Below are positions 37,017 to 48,171 of a stretch of DNA of 64,000 nt, in pieces. The translations under genes and the position numbers were made by a program. The notes below the pieces were generated by a model that made no database searches, was not told the origin of the DNA, and saw only the letters and a program-made list of their open reading frames with translations. The stretch comes from Ailanthus altissimus. Its lineage: Eukaryota > Streptophyta > Magnoliopsida > Sapindales > Simaroubaceae. Location of the stretch: contig OX327699.1 in the NCBI GenBank assembly GCA_946807835.1, forward strand, positions 1,428,501 to 1,492,500. Direction: 5' to 3'. Position 1 is the first letter of the stretch; each line of letters begins with the position of its first letter.

Positions 37017-39495
37017 TGTAATATCCAATCCCTATTAGTAGTATTGGCGCCTAAATTTCGATATGGAGCAAATAAGACACCGTAGGGTTACTCAATTTTA
37101 ACCCTATTAAAAATATTCTCTTTATAGTGCACGTGAGAGATATTAGACCCAATTTGATAATTTCACACTCGATCGGTGTGCTGGACGACCCTAGAATATT
37201 TTTGAAATTTTTCTCTATTGACTTAGAAAAGGAAATCCTAATTTACTACATGAATTTTCATTTAAGGGTTATGTATGGAACAAGCCTTTGTTGAGAAATA
37301 CAATCCATATATTAAGGAATGGACCAATTAGAAGCAATCTCATGGATTGCCAAGTTGAAAACTCTAGTTAGTTCTTTTGACTATTCTAACTAGATAGTTA
37401 CAAAGGCACCAATTAAACCTTTTTCATTTGAACTAATGGCAAATTAAAAGTTTTGAGTAAGTTGAAGGGCAAAATGGTCAATTGAGGGAGCACTATATAT
37501 ATGTTAGAAGTGTGTAGAAATTTGAAGAGAGATCAAAACCAACACTTAGACAAAAAAGAGAGAAATTCGAGCTTCAAAGGGGGGTGCTGCTACAGTGACT
37601 ATTCAAGTTTTTTTTCATGATTTTTCATGCTTAATCAAGCTAAAATAAGGTCACATACCAATCCCTAAGCTCAATTGAAGCCTCAATTAGTGAAAATTCA
37701 AGAAAAAGAGGTAAGAAAAGCATTGTTTTACGAGTTTGATAAGTGAACTTTCAAGAATGCTCCAATTGACATTCTTATGTGTATCCTTGGCTTAGATTGA
37801 GTTGAATTCTAGTGTGGAGCATGAAGGAGTCATCAATTTGAAGGAAATGGCAAGGTAAGAATTAGGGTTTTTGGTGATTTTGTGTAGAGATTTCAATTGG
37901 TTGTAATTAGGGCTTTAGAATGAAATTGGCATGATTTTGTTGTAATTGGAACAAGAAATTGAGAAAAGGAATGTGTTGGAACCTCAGGTGAAATTCTGCT
38001 ACTTTAGGGAAGTTAGGGATTGAGTGATGTTTTGAATGAATTGTTGTGTGTAAATGGTGCATATTGTAAATTGAATGTATATGTTGATGGAAAAATCAAA
38101 AATGAAGATAATGGGACATAATTGTCCATTTTGGAAAGGTGAAGGGCAATTATGTCCAACCAAGATTTTAAGGCGTTCAATAATTTCAGGGTGCCGGATG
38201 GTGAGATAGATTAGATTAAATGGCTCCGTAAATACAAATCGGGAAGTAGTTTGCATCCGGGCTTTGTGTGCCGATTAGGATATTTAGTAGTTAAATGAGA
38301 TTCTAACATTCGATTTGGTTCTAAATGTCATTTATGGCGCTTAGGTGAAGATAACCGAGAGCGATAACGGGAGCAGAAATTGGGAGCGAAATTGAGCGTG
38401 GAGCGGTAGTGAGTGGAAATCTGTCATTTCTTTTACTTTTCGTTTATTATATTTTTGCATAATGAATATGCATGTTTTATGAGCTTTCGATGCATAACCA
38501 TGATTTATGATCTTGATATATGTTCATAGACATGCCTTTACATGTTCGAATTGAGCAACAGCTTTAAAATTTCTGCATTCGTTTTTAAGGCCATTGGTAC
38601 CCTCAGATTATAGTGGTGATGATTGTATTAGACCCGGTCGGTATATCCTGTGCACATGGGCAGGTCTTGGGGGTGTGTCACTAACTCCGGGACATCGGGA
38701 TGTCGAGTCATGTGAGTCGCTCTATGTGTATGGGGTATTGTCTCGCTATATGCATGCGATGTAGGATTCCGCTGCATAGCCAGTGAGATGTCACTGTGGG
38801 TGCTGCTAGTTGAGGTGCCCCGTGACCTACTCACGTGTGCGGTGCTAGTTGAGTCGCTGCGTGGGTATAGAGCTTTAGGGTTACCATTGGTACAGTTTAG
38901 AAAGAAAATGGCCGAGCGAGGATTTTACTAGTTTCGATTTACCGATAGCATTTATGCATTTATATACACACCAGCAGTTATTATGTTATACAGATTCGAA
39001 ATATAGTTTTTCAAAGATGTAGATAAAACCCGCTCAGCAAGATTTCATTAGCATGTGATGTTAGAAATTGTTTTACAGTTTTACATCAGTTTTAGAAGCA
39101 TGATTTCTGCATGAACTTTAGAATTTGCTATCTATACATGATGTTATTTTATTAAAATTTTATTTGCACTCATTGAGCTCTTTTAGCTCACCCATTTTGT
39201 GTTTTGTGTTTTGTGTTTTGTGTTTTGTGTTTTGTGTTTTGTGTTTTGTGTTTTGTGTTTTATGTTTTATGTTTTCTGAACCTCTTTCCCAGGTGTAGGT
39301 CTTGATACGCAAGCTGCTGATTCTCCTATTGTCAAGTAGTGGGCCGAATCCGAAGATCATTTTTTGTACATGTAAATGTGCTAAATAGCACTCTTTACTT
39401 TATGCATAATAGTTTTAGGCATGTATATTTGTATATATGTTTTGAACCAAGAAAAAGAGATTTAAATTTTATGATGATCGTTTTTACTTTTTATG
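37017..39495 (+). mobile_element. Inverted, truncated LTR of the same gypsy family
   Basis: Read on the + strand, this starts TGTAATATCCAATCCCTATT. It aligns with the reverse complement of the gypsy 3' LTR (35278 downward) through 'gacaccgta', 'gtgctaaatagcac' and 'agagat'. It lacks roughly the last 350 bp. It carries a heptamer minisatellite not seen in the flanking LTRs. It is clearly more diverged from them than they are from each other, suggesting a sister subfamily. It sits where the reverse transcriptase core should be; the host reading frame stops at YLRLG on one side and resumes in the RNase H on the other. Confidence 0.8.
39195..39278 (+). repeat. Heptamer minisatellite (TTTTGTG)12
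   Basis: Nine perfect TTTTGTG units are followed by TTTTATG, TTTTATG and TTTTCTG. It lies inside the inverted gypsy LTR fragment. Confidence 0.95.
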
Positions 39496-40420
39496 ATTAT
39501 ACCTAACCTCAAATATATCTTGAAAAATACTCTATCCTCATGCAGTTGATCAAACAGATCATTAATTCTTGGAAGTGGATATTGATTACGTACTGTTACT
39601 TTATTTAATTCTCTATCATTAATGCACAGTCTCATACTTCCATCTTTCTTCTTTACAAATAACACCAGTGCCTCCCAAGGAGATATACTCGGCCTGATGA
39701 AACTCTTATTCACCAACTCTTTTGTCTGAACCTTAAATTCTTTCAATTCTGAAGGAGCCATTCTGTAGAGGGTTTTAGAAATTGGTTTTGTTCTAGGGGC
39801 TAATTCTATTCGAAACTCTACTTTTCTATCTGGAGGTAACCCTGGAAGATCATCTGGGAACACATCCGAAAATTCTCTAACTACTGGAATATCCTCCAAT
39901 TTCGTTCCACCATCCCTTACTTCTATTGCATAGACTATATATATCCTTGACACGACTTTTGGAACATCTTCCCTGCCCTCATTACGGATACTATATTGGC
40001 AGAAAGTATTTTTCGTGCTCTACAGAAAATGACTTCAATTCCTCCTAGGCTACATAATCTGACTTCTTTCCGGAAGCAATCCACTGTGGTCTGATATTTG
40101 GACAACCAATCCATTGATAAAATCACATCAAATTCACTGATGGCTAATAGGATCAAATCCGCCAAAAATTCTTGGCCTTCTATACTTATTTTACTACCCT
40201 TATACACCTTTTCTTCTATAATAGTATCTCCAGTCGAAAGAGACACCGCCACCATGCTACAATCTAATAACTGTGACGCTATACTAGCATTTGTAGCAAA
40301 CTCCTTAGAAATAAAAGAGTGGGTAGCTCTAGGATCTATTAGTACATAAGCATCTCGATTAAAAATTGACATTGTACCTATCACAACTTCTAGGGTTGCA
40401 TCTGCCTCCTGCTGGGTCAC
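39496..40420 (-). pseudogene. gypsy protease and N-terminal reverse transcriptase remnant
   Basis: The protease frame 40420-39935 has VLIDPRATHSFIS, where the usual DSGA site reads DPRA, and DVILSMDWLSKY. The reverse transcriptase frame 39953-39496 has [28 protein letters not shown] and [17 protein letters not shown]. It stops at KIYLRLG where the inverted LTR begins. The catalytic YxDD region is missing. Confidence 0.88.
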
Positions 40421-41642
40421 TATAAATACTCTAGCCTAGGTATAAGGTTTACCTTGATGCCCTTCAGATGATCCACCTCGACCGACTTCCCTACTAGGCT
40501 AGCCTGAACCGCTGGGCCCTCTGAATTGGGAACCACCTTAACCTTGTCCTCAGCCACCACTGATTTGTCCCAGGTCTGGTAGTCTATTTTCTAGCTTACT
40601 ACTAGCTTCACCATTCAGACAATCTCTCATATAGTGGCGCCCTCTGACCACACTTATAACAACCTATAATTCCCTTCCTACAATCCCCCAGATGGGTCTT
40701 GCCACATTTGTTACACATTAAAAAATCCTTCTAACTCTCTTTAGTGCTTCGAGATCTGGCTGATAGTTGCTGACGGAAGCTTGACTTGATTAAGCTCTTT
40801 GGCTAAATTCCTGACTGTTAGACCATGTAGATCTCTCCTCCATTCTTGTGAATTTACTAGGTTTTCCCCTAGAACTACCTAACCAGCCCATTTTTTGGCT
40901 CTACTATTTTGGTTTAAGAATGGTTGTCATGCTTATTTCAACTCAAAGCAACCTCCACCAATGCTTCGTATTGAGTGTGAGCTACCGATACCATGTAAGC
41001 CCTAATCCGAGGATTGAGGCCCATTGCAAATTGATTAGCCTTTTGCTCTTCATTATCCGCTATGAAGGGAACGACACAGATGAGCTCTAAAAACTTCTTT
41101 TCATACTCTGCCACAGAGAAAGAACCCTATTCTAGCTTGAAGAACTCTTCTATCTTCGCATCTTTATAACTTTTACGATAGAACTTAACCAGAAATTTCC
41201 TTTTAAAAAGTGCCCAAGACACCTCATCGAAATTCCTCATCTGCAAGACCTTCCACAAGTCTTTCACCATTTCCTTCATTAGAAATGCAAAGTATGCAAC
41301 CATCTGTTCTTCAGAACACCCCATAACCTGAAAAAATTCTTCATTATTCTCTAGCCAGGATATGGCTCTCTCACGATCTCCTGTACCATCATACGACTTA
41401 GTGCCCAATTTCTTGGCATGCTCAATAGATACTCATGCCTCTCTCGGCTGCTGAATTACTACCACTAGTATTTGCGCCATCTAAGCTACATTTATGTTTC
41501 CACCCTTTGGCTCGACAAGCTGAGATAACTTAGGAGGGGTCTGAGGCATGGGAACATTTACCGACTCATTCACCAGCTCCTCTTCAGACACAAGAGCCTC
41601 TGCAGTTGCTTTTTTAGTACGTAAGCCCCCATGACGATGCAT
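40421..41642 (-). pseudogene. gypsy gag remnant
   Basis: A start ATG is at 41642. The retrotransposon gag domain lies near 41408-41127, with SYDGTGDRERAISWLENNEE and FKRKFLVKFYRKSYKDAKI. A CCHC-like zinc knuckle, CNKCGKTHLGDC, is near 40715. Stops are at about 41481 and 41126, among others. Confidence 0.82.
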
Positions 41643-41776
41643 ATTTTCTGTGAATTTAATAATACAAATGATTATCAAATGCATGAAATTTAATTTAATA
41701 AACTTAGAAAAATGCATGCAATTTCAAGGATCTCATTCTGAAAATAAACTTTTTAACTAAAAACTTTAAAAATTGG

Positions 41777-41788
41777 GCTCTGATACCA
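41777..41788 (-). other. Primer binding site of gypsy element
   Basis: The - strand reads TGGTATCAGAGC, an exact initiator-methionine tRNA complement, three bases inside the 5' LTR. Confidence 0.85.
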
Positions 41789-41791
41789 CTC

Positions 41792-43344
41792 TGACAAGAC
41801 TCGCCCCAAGACCTTCTACTTTAGATCTCGGTGAGCCCCGTCGGGCACCCCAACAGAAGCTCCTCATAATCTAACTATCAAAATTGAGAAATTCTATGAG
41901 GTAAGCCCTTCTTAATTCTTGCTATTACTACTAAATCCTAGAATACCAGTGAATATATTTTTACCAAATTATTTTTTAAAAAAGGGACAAAGTTTCCTCT
42001 ACTTTTCTAAAAATTCAAATACAAAACCTGCAAGAAAATCACACTTCTATTTCAAATAACTTCTCAACTTTCAAATAAAACCTCCGATTCTTTCAAAACC
42101 AATCCAAACTCAACTCAATAATTTTATTTCAATCACAAAATTAATATACTAATAAAAGTGAAACTATCACGTAATATCGAGATCTCTTCTATGTTTTTTT
42201 TAAAAAAAATATATTTACAATATGTACAAGTTTATAACTACTATACAAAAATCAAAATGTGCTACTTAGCACATTTACATTTACAAAATGATCGTCAGAC
42301 TTGGCCCACTAATAAGTTGTGGGAGAATAAGTAACTTGTGCAATGAGGCCCGCACCCTAAGTGGCCGAATGTACCATTCTCCACCCAACACATTTCTTTT
42401 CTCAATTTTTTGTTTCAATGATATCTAAATCAAACCAATTTAATTCTAATGCCCTAATAACATCTAATTGAAGTTTTTACCATAAAATTATACCAAACCC
42501 TAATTCTTACCTTAATAATTCCTTTAGTTTGATGAGTCCCTTAAACTCCACACTTGAATTCAACTCAACCTAAGTCAATAATTCACACCAAAAACATTAA
42601 TTGAGAAATCTTAAAAAATTCACACATCACCATTACCAAATAGTACTTTTCTTATCTCTTTTCCTTAGATTTTCACTAGTAGAAACTTTAATTGATCTTA
42701 AGAACTTGTATTTGGCTTTATCTTAACTTGATCAAGGATGAAAACTCATGAAAAATCATTGAATTTCACTGTAGCAGAAACTCCCTCTCATGGCCGAAAT
42801 TTCCCTCTTGTGCTCCAACACATTATGCGTTTTACTTAGCAAAATTATAGATACTTCATTCTTATATAATGCTTTTCTAAAAGTCCAATATGCCCTTTAA
42901 CTAATTCCAAATTTTTAAATTGCCATTAGTTCAAAATAAAATTATTTAATTAGTTTATTTCTAACTATTTAGTTAGAATAGTCAAAGAAACCAACTAGGC
43001 TTCCATCTTGGCAATCTACCAACTTATCTCTAATTAGTCCATTTTTTAGCATATGGATTGTGTTTCTTAATAAAGACTTATTCCATGCATAACCCTTAAA
43101 TGAAAATTAATGTATTAAATTAAAAGTTTCTTTTCTAAACCAATAAAAAAATATTCCAAAAATATTCTATAACTGTTTGACACTCTAATCGAGTGTGAAA
43201 TTATCAATTTAGGTCTAATACCTTTCACATGCATCATAAAAAAACTATTTCTAATAGGGTTGAAATCGGGTAACCCTACGATGTCTTTATCACTTTATAC
43301 CGAAATTTAGGCACTTACATTACTAATAGGGATTGAATTTTACA
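41792..43344 (-). repeat. 5' LTR of gypsy element with internal deletion
   Basis: This matches the 3' LTR at both ends but is about 1.08 kb shorter. At about 42355-42360 it jumps from sequence equal to 33208 directly to sequence equal to 34290. Its outer end reads ATTTTACA, followed by the target duplication CGAGC. Confidence 0.9.
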
Positions 43345-43939
43345 CGAGCTGACGTATCCCATATCTATACACACCGGACTCCATAAGAATCAGACCATAC
43401 CCAGCCGTCATGGCATGAAAGGTCTATGACATACGTGGAACCAAAGTATGATGGATCACTTATAAACCTATCGTAGTACTCAGGTCAAAGGACTATGTAT
43501 ACTACTCAACTCGAGAGGACTCTTCATTGATGCCTTACATAGGGTGTCTATCAGAGGCCCTCATGAGTCCGTCCTATATCTAGTCTTAACTAGATACCCA
43601 TATGTCAATATGAGCTCTAAGCTCACAGTCGGCTAGGAACGACCATCTATACCCTATAGTTACGATATATGCTGATCTATATAAAGGTATCCGCCGAAAA
43701 ACTCTCATCAGTAAAAAAATAGATTAGGGATAATATTCGAGAACATACTTGCGCAACTATAATTTTCTGGCACCTGATTGCAACTATGCAGTTACTAGTA
43801 TATTCTCAGGTCTATGTCCCATTACAGACAAGGCTTCAACTCTTGAATCTTCTCTCAGTATTATAACCAACTAACAATTAGCTGTGCTAACATTTAGCAT
43901 TTATATCTCTCAGCGTGGCCAATTGTGGGCCCTTATCTA
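43345..43939 (-). repeat. 5' LTR of outer copia, second part
   Basis: This continues the copia LTR interrupted at 32641. It aligns with 24230-24360 and 25700-26178 of the left LTR and lacks the solo LTR found there. It ends near CTTATCTA. Confidence 0.85.
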
Positions 43940-46688
43940 AACTCCTTTAAATCAGATACTGAACTCCTTCAGATCATACAATATATGTAATGTTACATTG
44001 CATGATATCATATAAATAGGTATTAGCGATTTAATGAGAATGTACACATGTATAAATTCATAAGTATATGTATATTCATGGATGGCATATAAGCATCAAC
44101 CCTAATACATACGACACCTAATGTGCAGATATATCTACTATATTTTCTTATTCGAATATGCTTCATAAAAATTTCCAAATTTTCTAGCTACATAGTCTAT
44201 ATTTCCTAAGTCTACAGTCTACTAAGGATGAGATTCAGATAAAGAAATAAAGCTACTAAAATTATAATGCTTAAATGTGGAATTTTGAGTAAACCAATTT
44301 TGATATGCATTCACGAGTAAAAAATGAACTAGCTTGCATCAATTATAAAAAGTTATCTTAGTCTTGTTCTTTCAATTATCATGTGCTTGTCTCTCAAGTG
44401 CTTTATGGTAAATGGGTTTCCCTTACTTTTGTCACTTTCATTATGCTTGAATCCTTAAGCTCCACACAAGTTGAACTTATCCCATATAAAAATTATAGAA
44501 AACCTTTAGTTATTAACTCTATGCACTTATCCTCTAATTTTCAAATGGTGCAAGATATCATCGAACACAATGATGTTATTATTGTGCGCCATGCTTACTA
44601 TATATGCTTTTAGTTTTTTAAGAAGAGATCAAGTAACTATTTAAAATTATTGTTCACAAATTATTGTATGTCTAGTACTATATAGCTTACATATCATATT
44701 TGGTAGTCAAACTACCGCTAAAAACATATATTCTGAGGCAAGCCACTTTTATAAGTTTCCTAATACTACTCAAACTCACATAGCGTGAAAGTGATACTAA
44801 ATATTGTTCTAGCGTACATCTCGAAACTATAAGAAAAGATAACTCTCATAAACAAAGTAAATATTGTTGTAAAGTCTCTTGTATGTCATCTTTCAAGATT
44901 CGGGTTATGGCTTCTAGATTAATCTGTATAGTTTAATTGCTTCCTTGTATTTCTTTTTAATTTATGGGAATGTTGTTTTGAGAATCCTTATGGCCAGAGA
45001 ATTCATCTTGGCCTTCAATAATGATGTTCATTGGGTTTTTAACTTTTTCCTTTGTCTTTGCCATCAGAAGATCCTAGTTGACCTCTCCAATAAAGTCGCC
45101 AAAATGCTTAAGGCAGTTTTAAGAGATCGTGATGTGGCAAAACCCTACTGGCTACAACGGTTCTCGTGTTGACAGGGCAGGGTATATGATAATACAACCT
45201 GGGCATATACGATAAATCTCAGTCTCTTCACCCTTGTGAATTTGGGAACATCTCTAAAGTCCAAAAGGCTTAATGTTGCACATTTGCATCAACTTTCTTG
45301 AAAAAAAAAATTTTAATTTTTTTTAGATAAAATGGTCATAAATTATGAGAGGTGTAGAAGTCGAACTTACACAATAAATAATAATAATAATAATACTATT
45401 TATTAATGGTAAAATAAATATTCGTGGTCAATGTAAATGGATTGGCCTTGTTTTGCGTATGGAGCAAGTCTTAAGTTTTAAGCTATATGACCTTTAGTTT
45501 AAAAAGTTAGATAGAATTTGCCTCTTTAATTTTATGTATATGGATTAACAATTTATTTATATGGATTTTATGCCCCGGAACAAACACAGAGCTCTTGCTG
45601 CATTGTTTTAATTGGTATTTTGTTGATGAACAAGGACAATAACAATGGGTGAAGTGTCTTGCTTGTCAAGAAATGATCAAGGCAAAGTATGGTTTACCTT
45701 CTAGGATTTCGAGGCCGTAAGATGCAATGAATGGTAAATGGATTTTGCTTTTGCATTGAAAGTTGTTCAATAACAACCGAAGATCATAAAAGAAGATGAT
45801 TCATGTTAAGATGATGAAAGATGATGAAGGATGCCTTTTGCATTGTTACAAGACTTTTACTAGAGTTAGAATTTTATATTAGTTAAGGTTTTTTATTTGA
45901 CTTTTTATTCTTTAAAATCTTATTTAATAAATTATAATCTCATCAAAAAAGAATAAACGAATTTAGTAAAATAAAAAATAAAAAGTAAAATACCAATTTT
46001 ATTTTTAATAAAATATTATTAAATAATTTAATTACCAAATAAAATAAGAAAGTTACCAATTTCAACTTTAAAAAGATTTTAAAGATCAAATAAAATCTTA
46101 CTATACCTGTATTATTTCGTTAGTCTTAATAACATAGGTTACTCTTATTTTAAGTTAAGTACTTCCAAATAAATTTTAATCTAAAGTTCATATACTTTAG
46201 ATCTTACTCAGTATAATTATATTTGCGCAAATCACAACTCATTAATTAAATATTATATATGTATATATATATATATCTTACTTTATTATACATACATAAG
46301 TATGCATATAAGCTTAAACGTACATGGGTATGCATATAAGCGTAGACTTGAACTTACATGCTTTTTTTTTTATACAACAACAATTTATAACACTATTAGT
46401 AAAGCTTCTACAAAAACACTACCAATCAATCTGATATAAACTTAATGCAAAATCAGAAGGTTTAAATTAACCTAAAATGACACTATTGCTAATTATCATA
46501 TTACACAAATCAGTTTAAAATACAATTAAAATCATTCATCAACAAATTTGTTCTTGGATCAAATATCTAATAAATGTGTTATATACATAATATATTAGAA
46601 AGCATTTGACTGTTTTTAGACTTCAATAATACATTACAATAAATGTTAAAATATATATTAACTAACCAATTCTTATACAAATCAAACT
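43940..46688. other. Spacer, no gene recognised
   Basis: Short open frames at 44383-44613 and 44945-45172 resemble nothing I know. An (AAT)n run lies near 45379-45396. No terminal repeats or splice-supported gene model was found. Confidence 0.45.
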
Positions 46689-46696
46689 CTTCCACA

Positions 46697-46985
46697 TAGG
46701 GGTGGACATCGATTCGATTTAACCAAAAATCAAACCAAATCAAAAATTTTAATTTAATTTTGTTTGATTTTAAAATTTATTTTATTTTATTTAAAATCAA
46801 TCTGTTCAACTCAAATTTTAAAAAAATACACTAAACTTTTTTATAAAAAATTCAAAAATTGAATCGAACCGATTCGGTGATTCTAAAAAGAGAACTAATT
46901 AGTTCTATTTAATTGAAACCAATCAATTTTGATTTCAGTTCGATTCGAGTCCGAACCGACCTAAAATCAATTCTACCCAGCCCTA
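46697..46985. mobile_element. hAT-like MITE
   Basis: This 289 bp element starts TAGGGGTGGACATCGATT. Its end, reverse complemented, starts TAGGGCTGGGTAGAATT. It is flanked by CTTCCACA (46689-46696) and CCTCCACA (46986-46993), an 8 bp duplication with one mismatch, as expected for hAT transposition. The body repeats AATCGAACCGATTCGG-like phrases in both orientations. Confidence 0.55.
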
Positions 46986-46993
46986 CCTCCACA

Positions 46994-48171
46994 TTTTGAT
47001 GAATCTAACTCAAAGTTCAAAACTAACTAGTTATAGAGGACTCGCAACTAAAAAAATACTTATATAACTAAAAGCTAAGAAGCTCAAAAGGTTTAAAAAG
47101 TAAGTGGAGATGTTAAAACACTTCTAACAAAACCATTCCAGCTATAACTATCCAAGGGTTCAGATAAAACACTGGCCTTATAGACCGAAAAGGCTCGGGG
47201 AAAAAACAAGCATTATAGACCTAAAAGGTCATCAGCCTAAGGGCACTGGCTGCTGGTCATGGGAAATGAAGTCTACTGAAAAAACCATGGCATACATTAT
47301 ATGGAAGAGGTATAGTCCAAAATAAGAAATACTTTATAGAATTACAAACATATTAAATAGGTAAAAATTGTGTTAACCTTGTTAGGCATGTTAGAGTTGG
47401 TAAAAAATGTTAATTAGGCACTCATTTGAAGGTTTAAATGATAAAGGGCTTACCGCTTACAGTGCATTATTCTTTAACACAATTTACTGAACAGGTTGGA
47501 TTCATCTTGGTCCAGAACACTGTTATCACTTTTATTTGACAAGAAACAAATACAGTATACAAACTTCAAGTGCTCCATAACAATATAATGCTATATTAAC
47601 ACTAATAATCACTGATCATATGAAAAAAAAACTTCCTTAAGGGGCTCCTCATTGTTAGTAACTCTTTTATTTGCTTTTTCCCTTAAAATATCACATAAAT
47701 ATAAACCAAACACTTCCACAAACTTGAGGTAGAAAAGATTCAAATCCAAACTTGTATAATAACCCTAAAAAAATCTTACCAACTGAATCAACTAATAATC
47801 AAAAAAAAATTTGGCACAGCCAAATTTTATTCAGTTTAATCTAGAAATTACAGCTGTTATGTTGTCAGTCAAAAATATGTTGCAATGTACCAAAACTCAT
47901 TCATTACCATAACTTGCTTCTCCATGTATATTTGGAGATGCTAACAATCATGCAAATTTTGTACGCATAACCAAGCAAATATATGGATAAAAAAGTTTTA
48001 AATGAAAATATATCTAATCGCAAGAAATATGTCTGCAAATGCTTTCAAAAATTAAATTTGGAAAAAGAAAATATAGCGATCACTCAATCAAAACAAACCA
48101 AAAAAATATATATATATATATTTGTTGACAGGCAAAACCTCAATACTTAGACCATTAGAATTTCTAGGGCA
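46994..48171. other. Spacer, no gene recognised
   Basis: AT-rich sequence before the duplicated block, with A-rich runs and a short AT repeat near 48107-48121. Confidence 0.5.

Larger units (their letters stand above)
32642..43344 (-). mobile_element. Ty3/gypsy chromovirus, Tekay/Del-like, degenerate
   Basis: A 10.7 kb element inserted into the 5' LTR of the outer copia. Its flanks are CAAAC (32637-32641) and CGAGC (43345-43349), a 5 bp duplication with two transitions. LTRs are at 32642-35278 and 41792-43344, with the primer site next to the right one. The - strand order is gag, protease, reverse transcriptase, RNase H, integrase, chromodomain. The chromodomain and the very long LTRs suggest the Tekay/Del clade. 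The reverse transcriptase core has been replaced by an inverted LTR fragment of the same family. Stops are frequent, so the element is dead. Confidence 0.9.
22880..43939 (-). mobile_element. Outer copia retrotransposon hosting a nest of insertions
   Basis: Two copies of one LTR bracket a decayed copia interior. The left LTR is 22880-26178 and the right LTR is 30745-43939; both are interrupted by later insertions. Without these, each LTR is about 2 kb. The interior (26179-30730) shows integrase, reverse transcriptase and RNase H remnants on the - strand, so the right LTR is the 5' LTR. A tRNA-Met-type primer site adjoins it. No convincing target duplication was found at the outer edges. Inside the LTRs lie a solo LTR (24361-25690), a plastid fragment (31514-31970) and a gypsy element (32642-43344). 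Confidence 0.85.

Noticed and set aside
39190..39280. CRISPR-like or telomere-like repeat array
   Set aside because: The only regular arrays are simple micro- and minisatellites; there are no spacers, and the heptamer is not the plant telomere unit.
39160..39360. Open frame with repeated KHKTQNT
   Set aside because: It is the translation of the TTTTGTG heptamer array within an LTR.
44383..45172. Two open frames of about 75 codons in the spacer
   Set aside because: No recognisable domain, no supporting splice structure and no duplicate; lengths are within chance.
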